DNA of 64,000 nucleotides, taken from contig CP079103.1 of assembly GCA_019285755.1 (NCBI GenBank), positions 3,968,001 through 4,032,000 on the forward strand, given 5' to 3'. Below are positions 44,249 through 53,970 of this stretch, one piece after another (position 1 is the stretch's first letter; the number at the start of each line of letters is the position of its first letter). The notes below the pieces were generated by a model. That model had not been told where the DNA came from. It saw only the letters and a program-made list of their open reading frames with translations, and did not search any database. A program made the translations under genes and the position numbers. This DNA is from Chitinophaga sp. E66 (GTDB lineage Bacteria > Bacteroidota > Bacteroidia > Chitinophagales > Chitinophagaceae).

Positions 44249-45037
44249 TTACAATGGCGCGGGCCTATTCCCGTTGGATGTAGGGCTGCCCGTTTTCGTC
44301 GCGTTGCAGCCTGACAGTTGTTGCGACCGGCTCTTTGCGGGAGCTTTATGGGGCTTGTCTTTTGATGATGTGGTTTCTGCTGGTTGTTCCTCCAGCACTG
44401 CAATGATATCCGCAGCGTTGTTCCTGCGGCCAAGGGATAGGCCGGATTCGAAGAACAATCGCACGCGTACGGTAACTAACAACGTGCCCTTGCCGGGAAC
44501 TTCTATAGACATGTCCGCGCCGGTAAACGGTGTGAAAGCCCCTTCCAGGTCGATGTACATCGCCGAGGCGTCGGAGCCGGTTACCTTGCCGGTGGTAAAG
44601 TCGATGCGGGTGCCGATGAGCTTTACTTCCATACGGACGGCCCCTTCCTTCGCGCAGATCTGCTGGGCGGGGATGTGGAGGATGCCGTCAGGAGTGAATT
44701 CCAGTTCGGTGGAGAAGAAGTCTCTCACGCGCTTGTGTTTGTTGAACCGGAACCCGGTAAGGCCTGCGTGGTTATCGCGGCCCGCATGCAGGATGGTCTT
44801 GTTCAATTGATTGACATGTGCGCCGTCGCAGAGGATATCCAGCTCCGTAGAGAGGGCGCTGCGGATAAGGGCGCCTTTGCGGCTGGCCGCGCCGAAGCGT
44901 TTGGCGGCGCGTTTGGTCGCCTTCGACTGCCGGACCTTTTCCGGCACTGAGCGAAGGAAATATTTACCGTTCCGTTTGTAGCCGATCAGGCCACCCACCT
45001 TGCCGGTAAATGTAACTGCTGAAGTGATTTTTGCCAT
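44249..45037 (-). CDS. Conserved-type hypothetical basic protein
   Basis: About 262 residues, uninterrupted. It starts MAKITSAVTFTGKVGGLIGYKRNGKYFLRSVP and continues KATKRAAKRFGAASRKGALIRSAL, a Lys/Arg-rich N-terminal region. The middle part (HIPAQQICAKEGAVRMEVKLIG, DLEGAFTPFTGADMSIEVPG) looks like beta-sheet. The tail is low-complexity, rich in Ser, Lys, Thr and Pro. The basic start resembles uncharacterised Bacteroidota proteins I have seen but cannot name. The internal ATG at 45037 is preferred over the one at 45082 because the family-like sequence begins there. No operon partner within 180 nt. Confidence 0.6.
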   Translation of the reverse strand: MAKITSAVTFTGKVGGLIGYKRNGKYFLRSVPEKVRQSKATKRAAKRFGAASRKGALIRSALSTELDILCDGAHVNQLNKTILHAGRDNHAGLTGFRFNKHKRVRDFFSTELEFTPDGILHIPAQQICAKEGAVRMEVKLIGTRIDFTTGKVTGSDASAMYIDLEGAFTPFTGADMSIEVPGKGTLLVTVRVRLFFESGLSLGRRNNAADIIAVLEEQPAETTSSKDKPHKAPAKSRSQQLSGCNATKTGSPTSNGNRPAPL

Positions 45038-45222
45038 TGAAAATGAATTTGTTGGACATGGAATATACGAAATTCGCGCCATATAAATTCATTATAAAAG
45101 TCAACATTCCTAACCATCAGCAACCGGGCATAAGTCCGCATCAACCAAACAGAATATATGCTGATATTCAATCAAATAGGAGAGAAACAAACACTGCCAC
45201 AGGCAAGCGCCCCGGTATTAAA

Positions 45223-46428
45223 TCAGGAAACCGCCGCTTTCCGGGAAGCGATAACACGGCGCCCGCTCATCAGGATAACCAGTGAAATTATTGCCGGCGT
45301 GGCCATGCAAACCGCCATCGGGAAAGCGGTATTTTCTTTAAAGAGACTAACAAATACAGATGCCAAAGCCCCGGCCCCCATCTGCAATGCACCCATGAGC
45401 GCGGAGGCCGTCCCGGCATTCCGGGGAAACGGCGCCAGGCATAGCGCGGCGGTATTGGGGTTTACGAAACCGAGGCAGCAAAGCATCACCGCCAGCAAGG
45501 CAATAGTACCGGCGAGGCCCAGCCACCCACCGGCGGCGCCCCACACGAAAAAGAGCGAAGCGATGCTCATGACCGTCAATGCAACGGGTAATATCTGCTC
45601 GCTACGGTATCGTTTCAGCAACAGCGTATTGACCTGGCTGGAACCGATAAAGCCTACGCTTAACGCGGCAAATACCCATCCATATGCTTTGTCGGAGAGA
45701 TGAAACACCTGCATGAATACCTTCGGAGATCCGGAGACATAGGTAAACAACGCGGAAAAGGCCACCGCGCCCGTAAGCGCATAGGTGTAAAACTGCGGGA
45801 CCGTCCACACCGACCAGAAGTTGATGATGATGGGACCGGGTTTGAGCGACAGCGTCGTATCGGGTTTGTAACTGTCGGGCAGCCAAAATATGCATGCCAG
45901 CAGCAGCAAAACGCCCATGCAGGCAAGTATCGTGAACACCGAATGCCAGCCGATGGCGCTCGTCACGTAACCGCCGACGGTTGGCGCTACCATAGGCGAT
46001 GCGCCCACAACCAGCATCAGCAGGGCAAATACCTTCGCGTTCTCATGTACTGGAAACAGATCCCGTACCATCGCCATGGCGGCAACAGTCGCGGCGCAGG
46101 ATCCCACTGCCTGGAAGAACCGCAATACCACCAGGCTATCCAGCGTTGTGGCAAAAACACATCCGGCGGAAGTGGCGATGTATACCAACAGGCCGATATA
46201 GAGTGGTCTCTTGCGACCGAACCGGTCTAGCAGGGGGCCATACAGCAACTGACCGAAGCAAATGCCGATAAAATAACTGGAGAGCGTCAGCCCCACGGCT
46301 TCCACATCCACCCCCAGATCTGCGGCGATAGCCGGAAAGCCGGGCAGGTACATATCGATTGTAAACGGGCCCAGCGCGGTGAGGCTGCCCAAAATGAGAA
46401 TCAGCGATAAATAAGTCGAACGTTTCAA
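45223..46428 (-). CDS. MFS drug exporter, Bcr/CflA family
   Basis: 401 residues, intact, 12 membrane helices. N-terminal LILGSLTALGPFTIDMYLPGFPAIAADL is the Bcr/CflA signature. GQLLYGPLLDRFGRKRPLYIGL is the MFS loop 2-3 motif, and AVGSCAATVAAMAMVRDLF with MVAPTVGGYV are typical of the family (motif C region). It exports drugs such as bicyclomycin or chloramphenicol, or sulfonamide-like compounds, with proton exchange; the actual substrate is not readable. It has its own frame with no neighbours within 120 nt on either side. Confidence 0.92.
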   Translation of the reverse strand: MKRSTYLSLILILGSLTALGPFTIDMYLPGFPAIAADLGVDVEAVGLTLSSYFIGICFGQLLYGPLLDRFGRKRPLYIGLLVYIATSAGCVFATTLDSLVVLRFFQAVGSCAATVAAMAMVRDLFPVHENAKVFALLMLVVGASPMVAPTVGGYVTSAIGWHSVFTILACMGVLLLLACIFWLPDSYKPDTTLSLKPGPIIINFWSVWTVPQFYTYALTGAVAFSALFTYVSGSPKVFMQVFHLSDKAYGWVFAALSVGFIGSSQVNTLLLKRYRSEQILPVALTVMSIASLFFVWGAAGGWLGLAGTIALLAVMLCCLGFVNPNTAALCLAPFPRNAGTASALMGALQMGAGALASVFVSLFKENTAFPMAVCMATPAIISLVILMSGRRVIASRKAAVS

Positions 46429-46550
46429 AACCGGGATCAGAATATCATATCGGACAGGTCAGCGGAAAGCCGACCGGCGCGGTATGTGATTAAACCATAA
46501 ATGTTCATGCAGATTGTTAGCGGAGAATGCCCGGCAAAGATAGTGAAATT

Positions 46551-47711
46551 TCAACTCCTCAAAATCCCCAATTCGAGCCCCCTCAGTTCAGCGAGCCCTT
46601 TCAGCCGCCCGATGCAGCTGTAACCGGGATAGGTTTGTTTGGTGAGATCATCCAGCATCTGGTGGCCATGGTCTGGCCGCATAGGCAACGAAACGCCGCG
46701 CCGGCGCATCGTTTGCGTAAGCGCATGCACCACGCCGTACATATCCACATCGCCATCCAGGTGATCGGCTTCATAGAAATCGCCCGCACCGTTGCGGCGG
46801 ATGTTGCGCAGGTGGATGAAGTGGATACGGTCGCCCAGCCGTTCAATGATGCCCGTGAGATCATTGCCGGGCCGCACGCCGAGGGAACCAGTGCAGAAGC
46901 AGATACCATTCGCAGTTTCCGGGGAAGCGTTCAGGATTAACTTTAAATCAGCTTCGGTGCTTACGATGCGCGGAAGGCCCAGCAGAGGATACGGAGGATC
47001 GTCCGGGTGAATGGCCAGTTGAATGCCCAGTTCCTGCGCAACGGGAGATATTTCACGAAGGAAATGGAAAAGGTTTTCGCGAAATGCGGCCGCATCGATG
47101 TGGGCGTATTGGGCCAGGGCTTTGAGGACGCCTTCGCGGGTAAAGCGGTCGTCGCTCCCGGGGAGGCCCAGCAATGCGTTATGAAAGAGCGTTTCCCGCT
47201 GCTGAGGGGAAAGCGTTTGCAGCTTAGCCGCTGCCGATGCGATCTCTGCCTGCGTGTAATCAGCTTCCGCGTTGGGGCGCTGCAGCAAGAACAGATCGAA
47301 TGCAATAAACGCGGCGCGGTCGTAATAGAGCGCGCGTGCGCCGTTGGGTAATTCGAAATGCACATCTGTCCGCATCCAGTCCATCACCGGCATGAAGTTG
47401 TACGTTACCGTGTAAACGCCGCATTGCGCGAGGTTCCTCAGGCTGTCTTTATATTGCTGAATGTATTGCCGGTAATTGCCTGTTGCTTTCTTGATGTCTT
47501 CATGCACCGGGCAGCTCTCCACCACCGACCAGCACATGCCTTCCGCTTCGATCATGGCTTTTCGCCTATCAATTTCATCGACCGGCCAGGTATCCCCGAC
47601 GGGAATATGGTGTAAAGCGGTGACCACGCCGGAGCAGCCGGCCTGGCGGATGTCGCGCAGGGATACGGGATCGTTGGGCCCGAACCAGCGCATGGTTTGT
47701 TCCATGGGCAT
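46551..47711 (-). CDS. uxuA: Mannonate dehydratase
   Basis: 386 residues, intact. UxuA converts D-mannonate to 2-keto-3-deoxy-D-gluconate in glucuronate catabolism, using Mn2+ or Fe2+. Visible are MRWFGPNDPVSLRDIRQAGCSGVVTALHHIP, WSVVESCPVHEDIKK, CGVYTVTYNFMPVMDW, LAIHPDDPPYPLLGLPRI, GICFCTGSLGVRPGND, IHFIHLRNI and LPMRPDHGHQMLDD, which contain the conserved metal-binding His, Cys and Asp residues. Start at 47711, with an alternative Met two codons later. moeA ends 24 nt upstream on the same strand, an odd pairing. No uxuB or kdgK is seen in the window. Confidence 0.95.
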   Translation of the reverse strand: MPMEQTMRWFGPNDPVSLRDIRQAGCSGVVTALHHIPVGDTWPVDEIDRRKAMIEAEGMCWSVVESCPVHEDIKKATGNYRQYIQQYKDSLRNLAQCGVYTVTYNFMPVMDWMRTDVHFELPNGARALYYDRAAFIAFDLFLLQRPNAEADYTQAEIASAAAKLQTLSPQQRETLFHNALLGLPGSDDRFTREGVLKALAQYAHIDAAAFRENLFHFLREISPVAQELGIQLAIHPDDPPYPLLGLPRIVSTEADLKLILNASPETANGICFCTGSLGVRPGNDLTGIIERLGDRIHFIHLRNIRRNGAGDFYEADHLDGDVDMYGVVHALTQTMRRRGVSLPMRPDHGHQMLDDLTKQTYPGYSCIGRLKGLAELRGLELGILRS

Positions 47712-47735
47712 GGAGGTGGAATTTTTAATGCAGGG

Positions 47736-48953
47736 TCAAATTGGAGAATTCTGCCTGAATATCCAAACCGGGAAGGCGTTTCCGGCTTCGAAAACGTTTG
47801 AAGCTGATGGGAGGGATAGAAAACCGTCGGCCAACGCGAGCGCGGCGAGGTTTCCGGAGCTATGGTGCGGGATAGGTTGCGCCTGCAGGACCGCTTCGCC
47901 GGAAAGGTAGAGTTTAACGGGGATGAAATATTCCAAGGGCCGGGAAAGCGTCAGCGTTTCGGAAAGCCTGGCCATGACGGGTTTCTTTTCCGGAAGGCCA
48001 GGCAGGCTTCCAGCCAGGGCCTGATATAACGGGCATAGTTGGTCATGACGGATTGCGGGTTCCCGGGCAGCGCGAACACGACAGGCCCGCCGGGAAGCCT
48101 GCCAAACAGTATTCGTTTTCCGGGCTTCTGTCCTACCCCGTCCACAATGCGCTCCATGCCAGCTTCTTCCAGCACTTCGGGCAGATGATTGTATTGCCCG
48201 TCGCCCACGGCGCCGGTGCAGATCATTACGTCGCAGCGGTGAAGCAAAGGCAGCAACTCCTCCGCCATGCGTGGCTTTTCATCCGCGAGGTGAACGATGT
48301 CTGTGCGGATCCCCATGTCCTGCAATCCGGCGGCCAGGCTGAATACGTTCGACATGCGGACCTGGTGCGGTTCGGGCTTCTCCCGCACTTCCACCAGTTC
48401 GTTCCCGTGGCAACGAGCAAAACCCTGGGCAGGGCGCTCACTTTCACTTCTGCTTTTCCCGTTCCGGCCAGTACGCCGATCTCCGCCGGACCAATTCGCA
48501 CTCCCGGCTCCAGCAAAGGCTTACCCGCATGGGCATCTGTTCCTTTACGATGGATGTGCTGCCCCGGCAGGATATCGCCGCTTACCGTGAACCGCCGGAA
48601 GCCTTCGTGCTCGGCGGCCTCCAGTTGGTCGAAGGGGATGATGGTATCTGTAAGGTCGGGCAGTACGGAGCCGCGCATTACTTCCATGCCATCGGCCAGG
48701 TTAGCCAGCTGCAGGCGGGGCATCCCTGCCGCCTGGATGCCTCCGGAACCAAATACGCGCTGGCCCCGCACATAGCTTTCGTACGCGATGGCCAGTCCGT
48801 TGACGGTTACCCGGTCATATGGCGGAAAGGCCTGTCTGCATGCACCGTTTCACGGAGCACGCGGCCTTCCGCGGCTTCGAGCAAAACGGTAGTGACGCCG
48901 AAATCAGCGGCGGTGCGCAACATAGCGGTATAAGCTTCCGAAACGGTCATCAT
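47736..48953 (-). CDS. moeA: Molybdopterin molybdenumtransferase MoeA
   Basis: About 405 residues. Inserts molybdate into adenylylated molybdopterin. The N-terminus MMTVSEAYTAMLRTAADFG is followed by the variable cap and VNGLAIAYES, with GQHIHRKGTDAHAGKPLLEPG (MoeA domain), VLLVATGNELVEV and CTGAVGDGQYNHLPEVLEEAG (the MoeA G-domain loop). GGPVVFALPGNPQSVMTNYARYIRPWL is the diagnostic LPGNP motif. The usual GGVSVGD reads GAVGDGQ here. Deletions near 48810, 48400 and 47960. No other molybdenum-cofactor gene is in the window. It is divergent from the REC-Crp regulator (95-nt gap). Confidence 0.85.
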
Positions 48954-49048
48954 AACGTTGGGTTTTGCTCCCTCAATTTATTCAATTACGGCCAAGGCGG
49001 CAAATCAGGATCGCCAACAAATGCCGGAAGCCCCTTGTTTATTAAGAC

Positions 49049-50085
49049 ATGCAGACCATTCTTCTCATCGAAAAAATGACCGCAAACGCGGCAGTCTCGC
49101 CCCACTCCTGGAAACTGCAGGATATGCCGTGGAGCAGGCGGCCGATGGACAAGACGGTATCCGGCGCATGCGCAGCCATTCCCCGACCTCGTTATTTGTG
49201 ATATGGAAATGAAGGGGTCGACGGTTTGGGCGCGCTGCACGTCATGCAGCAGCAGGGGCCATTGCAACTGGTGCCCGTCATTCTCCTTATGGACGAATGG
49301 AACTCCCGCCTTTACCGCGAAGCCATGCAACTGGGGGCCGATGATGTGATGGTCCGTCCGTTTTCGGGCGCCGAACTGCTCCAGACGGTGGCGGTCCGCC
49401 TCGAAAAAGGCACCTCATCCTGCAAAATGCCGCCACGATAGACCCGGCAGACGAGTCCGACTTCCGCAACATTATCCGGGCTTTCATTACGGACCGCAAT
49501 ACCGTGCGGCTGTCGCCACACGACGTAATTTACCGTGAAGGCGAAACGCCGCGGTATATGTTCTATATCATTTCCGGGAAAGTGAAAACGGTAAAAACGC
49601 ATGAAGATGGGAAAGACCTGCTGATCAGCTTGTACAAACAGGGAGATTTTTTTGGATATATCGCCTTGTTGGAGGAAGAACGATATAAAGCCACGGCATT
49701 GGCGATGGACGAAACCGAGCTGGCGTTGATCCCCGGAAAGATGCGGAGGAGATGTTGGGCCGGGCGCCGCTCATCTTCCAGAAATTCGTGCGGATGCTGG
49801 CGCGTAACCTCACTGAAAAGGAGAACCGGTTGGTGGGCATTGCGTACGATACACTGCGAAAAAAGTGGCCAGCGCCCTTGTGCATTTGCGGAACAAATAT
49901 CACCAGGGCGCCGGCCAGTATAAGGTCAACATCGCCAGGGATGAACTGGCATCATTAGCCGGAACTGCGACCGAATCATTGATCCGGACGCTCGGGGAAT
50001 TCAAGCAGGAAAACTGATCGCCATCAAGGGACCGGTCATCACATTGCTCGAACCCGGCCGACTGGAAAATATCGCTTTCCATTAG
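49049..50085 (+). CDS. Crp/Fnr-type regulator with N-terminal receiver domain
   Basis: About 345 residues. Receiver-like domain (1-120): MQTILLIEKNDRKRGSLAPLLETAGY, VICDMEM (phospho-acceptor Asp), VILLMDEW and VMVRPFSGAELL, where Arg replaces the usual Lys before PF. Next is a cyclic-nucleotide-binding fold (VIYREGETPRYMFYIISGKVKTVK, LLISLYKQGDFFGYIALLEEE). The C-terminal Crp helix-turn-helix is YKVNIARDELASLAGTATESLIRTLGEFKQE. No cysteine cluster for an Fe-S centre is seen. At least five deletions split the frame (about 49110, 49200, 49415, 49735 and 49865). It lies upstream of the ergothioneine operon and might control it, but a 256-nt gap separates them. Confidence 0.8.
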
Positions 50086-50341
50086 TTCCGGCGGTTCTTC
50101 AGGATGATGGGGTAAAAAGAAGCGGTTATCTGTTTATATGAAGCGGGTATTACGTCTTCGTCAATTTCATAGATCAAAGGTAGAACCGGCCTGGTATGTG
50201 TGAAATGATACGCGTCAGTCGTAACCTGATGCTGATCAGGCCGGTATGTTTTTGAGGCAGTGTACCACGAAACCCATCATCCGAACATTGTGCCGGGGCG
50301 TCTTGTTATAGTAGCTTTACAGCCCTGCAAAACCCTTTTAC

Positions 50342-51706
50342 ATGAAGAAATACGATGCCATCATTATCGGGGCCGGTCAGGCAGGGACGCCCTGGCTCGG
50401 AAACTGGCCCAGGCAGGCTGGAATGTTGCACTGGTGGAGCAACGCCGTTTAGGGGCACCTGTGTCAACGACGGATGCACGCCCACTAAAACCATGATCGG
50501 CGCTGCCAGGACTGCGTACATCGCCGGCCGCGCACAAAACTTCGGCATTCCCTCAGACCCTTCCCGGATCGATCTGGCCAAAGTAATAGCCCGGAAAGAC
50601 GAAGTAGTCGGCCAATCGCTCGAAAGCCTCACCAAATCCATTCAGTCTACCCCCATCTCGATTATATCCACGGAAAAGCCTTATTTACCGATATGAAAAC
50701 GATCGGTGTGAACGGAGAAACCCTCCGGGCCGATAAGATCTTTATCAATACCGGGGCAAGACCGGCCATTCCGGATATCGAAGGGCTTGATGCCGTACCT
50801 TATCTTACCTCCACTACCATCCTCGATCTCACGGAAACGCCCCAACACCTTTGCATCCTTGGTGCAGGGTACGTGGCTATGGAAATGGGGCAGATGTACA
50901 GGCGGTTCGGCGCGGAGGTGACCTTACTCGAAAAGAACACGCGTATTCTCGGCAAAGAAGACGAAGATGTGGCCGCAGCAATTCATAAGATACTGGAGGA
51001 AGACGGGATCACGATCTGCTGCGGATCCGAACTGCAAAAAGTTTCCCGCCAGAACGGCAACATCCTGTTGGAGCTGGCCAGTGGAGGACAGCCCCGCACA
51101 ATTACCTGCAGCCACCTCCTGGTTGCGGCAGGGCGAACACCCAATACAGACGATCTCGGCCTGGAAAAGACCGGCCTGCGCACGACGGGCCACGGCATCA
51201 TCCCGGTCGGCGAAAATCTGGAAACCGGCGTGGAGGGGATTTTCGCGCTTGGCGATGTAAAAGGTGGACCTGCTTTCACGCATATTTCGTATAATGACTA
51301 TGTTATCGTCTCTAAAAACATATTGGACAAACAACGCCTGACCATACATGACCGCCCGGTGCCTTACTGCATGTTCACCGACCCTGAGCTGGGCCGTATC
51401 GGCCTTACCGAACATGAAGCCCGGGAAAAGGGAATGGACATACTCGTGGCTAAACTCCCGATGACGAAAGTGGCCCGTGGTATAGAAACGGGCGATACGC
51501 GGGGATTGATGAAGGCCGTGGTCGATAAAGCCACCGGCCAGATCCTCGGCGCATCCATCCTGAGCGTTGCAGGCGGGGAGATCATGTCCGTCATCCAGAT
51601 GGCGATGATGGGGAAAGTGCCTTATGATCAGATCCGCGACGGCGTGTTCGCCCATCCCACGTTTTCTGAATCGCTCAATAATCTGTTTATGTCTATCGAA
51701 CCATGA
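50342..51706 (+). CDS. FAD-dependent pyridine-nucleotide disulfide oxidoreductase (MerA/lipoamide dehydrogenase class)
   Basis: About 455 residues. FAD loop MKKYDAIIIGAGQAG and redox disulfide GTCVNDGCTPTKTM (CxxxxC) make it a class-I disulfide reductase. LCILGAGYVAMEMGQMYRRFG is the NAD(P) loop and GVEGIFALGDVKGGPAFTH the second FAD motif. The dimer-interface end HPTFSESLNNLF is close to MerA-like proteins, but there is no N-terminal HMA domain and no C-terminal vicinal Cys, so mercury reduction is unlikely. The stop overlaps the ABC ATPase start (ATGA). Operon position suggests a thiol/disulfide role with ergothioneine. Deletions near 50393, 50450 and 50690. Confidence 0.85.
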
Positions 51707-52431
51707 TCGAAGCCAGCCAACTCTATAAATCATTTGACGGCCGTCCGGCAGTGCAAGGCGTCTCCTTCCAGGTACCGGAAGGCGGGCGGCTTATGCTGCT
51801 GGGGACGAGCGGAAGCGGTAAGACCACTACCCTTCGCATGCTCAACCGCCTCATAGACCCCGATGCAGGCCATGTGCGCTTCCAGGGCAAAGACACAACA
51901 TCCTTCCGCCCCGAGATCCTGCGCAGGCAAATGGGGTATGTTATGCAGCAATATGGATTGTTCCCCATTATACCGTCGCGGAAAACATAGCCATCGTTCC
52001 TAAACTCCTGCACTGGGAAAAATCCCGCATCCGCCACCGGACGGAAGATCTGCTCCAGAAGCTGGGCCTTTCCTGGGACGCGCATGCCCATCAATACCCC
52101 AATCAGCTCAGCGGCGGGCAGCAACAACGCGTTGGCCTGGCCCGCGCATTGGCGGCAGATCCCCGTTCTACTGATGGACGAGCCCTTCGGCGCCCTGGAC
52201 CCCGTGACCCGCGGCCGCATCCGCCAGGAGTTCAAAGAACTGGACGAGTTTAAAAACAAAACCGTGGTGATGGTCACCCACGACATCCGCGATGCACTGG
52301 AGCTGGGCGACCGCATCGGCATTATGGACAAAGGACAGCTGATACAGACCGGCACACCCGAAGAACTACAGCAAAACCCCGCAAATGATTTTGTGGCGGC
52401 ATTCCTTCACGGACAAAACGAAGCGTCATGA
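51703..52431 (+). CDS. Opu/EgtV-like ABC transporter ATPase
   Basis: About 243 residues, compact, without the C-terminal CBS domains of OpuCA. Walker A LLGTSGSGKTTTLRMLNRLI, Q-loop MQQYGLFPH, signature LSGGQQQRVGLARALA, Walker B VLLMDEPFGALDPVTR and switch MVTHDIRDALELGD are all present. It belongs to the quaternary-amine (Opu) subfamily, which also includes EgtV of the bacterial ergothioneine importer EgtUV. Deletions near 51968 and 52160. ATGA overlaps on both sides couple it to the flavoprotein and the permease. That it energises ergothioneine or betaine uptake is inference from context. Confidence 0.88.
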
Positions 52432-53969
52432 AGGAGTTCCTGCAATTCCTGGAAAGCCAGTCGGGCAAACTGTTTGAGCAAACGCTGACGCATATTCACC
52501 TGACCTTATTATCCGTTGCGCTGGCCATTCTCGTTGGAGTGCCGCTGGGCATCCTCATCGCCAGGAAGCAAAAGCTGGCCGGTATTACACTGGGCTTTGC
52601 GGGGTGATGCAGACGATACCCAGCATCGCGTTACTGGGGTTCCTCATCCCGCTGCTGGGCATCGGGCCCAAACCGGCGATCTTCGCGCTGTTCCTGTATG
52701 CCTTGTTACCCATCATCCGCAATACCTACACCGGTATCCGCGGCGTGGATGAAACGGTGCGGGAAGCCGCGGTAGCCATGGGCATGACGCGTGGCCAGGT
52801 ATTGTTCAAAGCGGAGCTGCCGCTCGCCATGCCGGTGATCCTGGCCGGCATCCGGACGGCCGCCGTCATCAACGTAGGCGTGGCTACACTGGCGGCTTAT
52901 ATCGCAGCGGGGGATTGGGAGAATTCATTTTTGGTGGTATCGCACTGAACAATACCAATATGATATTGGCCGGCGCGATACCAGCGGCGCTTTTGGCTAT
53001 TTTGTTCGACTTCCTCCTATCCAGAGCACAGAAGCTGAGCCTGCGGCATTTCCGCTGGGCAGGCGCCGCGGCGATCATCATATTCGCATTCTCCGCCATG
53101 ACGCCAGGCGCCAAAGGCAAGATACTCGCAGGTTTCACACCGGAGTTCATGGGCCGGGAAGACGGATGGCTGGGGCTAAAGCGCGTATATGGATTGCGCA
53201 TCCCCACCGTCGTCATCAATGACGCCGTCATGTACCAGGCCCTGCATGAAGAGAAGCTGGATGTAGTGAGCGGGTATAGTACCGATGGGCGCATCCGCGC
53301 GTTCCATCTCACCACGCTGGAAGACGATAAATTCATCTTCCCTCCTTACCACGCTGCTCCCGTCGTCCGCAAAGACGCGTTGGAACGCTTCCCGGAATTG
53401 GGTCCGGCTCTCGATCTGCTGGCAGGGCGCATCAACGATTCGGTAATGACCTATCTCAATTATCGCGTAGACTTCCTCCATGAAAGCCCGGCCGCTGTAG
53501 CGAAGAGCTTCCTGGAAGAGCAGGGGCTTTACAAACCTTCGCGGAATGGGAAAAAGGGCGTAGTGCGGATGGGGTCGAAGATATTCACCGAGCAATATAT
53601 CCTTTGCGAGATGTATAAGATCCTGGTGGAAGGGAACACGGAATTGTCAATTTCTTCCAAAACCGGGCTGGGTGGCACGAAAATTTGTTTTGATGCTATG
53701 ACGAATGACCAGATCGACTTCTATCCGGAATATACCGGCACCGGCCTGCTCGTTATATTACAGGAACCTTTGACGGACAACCTGAGACACAAAGACGGCG
53801 CATACCAATTTGTGCGCGAGCAATTCGATGAACGGTACGGGCTGCAATGGCTGCGCCCGATCGGTTTTAATAACGCATACGCACTGATGATGCGGAGGAA
53901 GCGGCCGCCCGAATGGGCATCCGCACGATTTCCGGTCTCACACGTTATCTGAATACGCAAAAAGATTAA
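52428..53969 (+). CDS. Opu/EgtU-like permease fused to a circularly permuted substrate-binding domain
   Basis: About 515 residues. Residues 1-215 are the permease: FEQTLTHIHLTLLSVALAILVGVPLG, QTIPSIALLGFLIPLLGIGP, and the ATPase-contacting loop VDETVREAAVAMGMTRGQVLFK. After a membrane helix the binding domain begins with FTPEFMGREDGWLGL, DVVSGYSTDGRI and FPPYHAAPVVRKD. Those are normally the second half of OpuCC/ProX-like domains. Only then come GSKIFTEQYILCEMY, FYPEYTGTGLLV and GFNNAYAL, normally the first half. Permease-binding fusions characterise EgtU. Deletions near 52605, 52915 and 53900; after the last, the end reads TISGLTRYLNTQKD. Overlaps the ATPase by ATGA; egtB follows after 1 nt. 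Confidence 0.85.
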
Positions 53970-53970
53970 C

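Noticed and set aside
50342..51706. Mercuric reductase merA
   Set aside because: The core fold and CxxxxC fit, but there is no N-terminal metal-binding domain, no C-terminal vicinal cysteine pair and no mer genes nearby.
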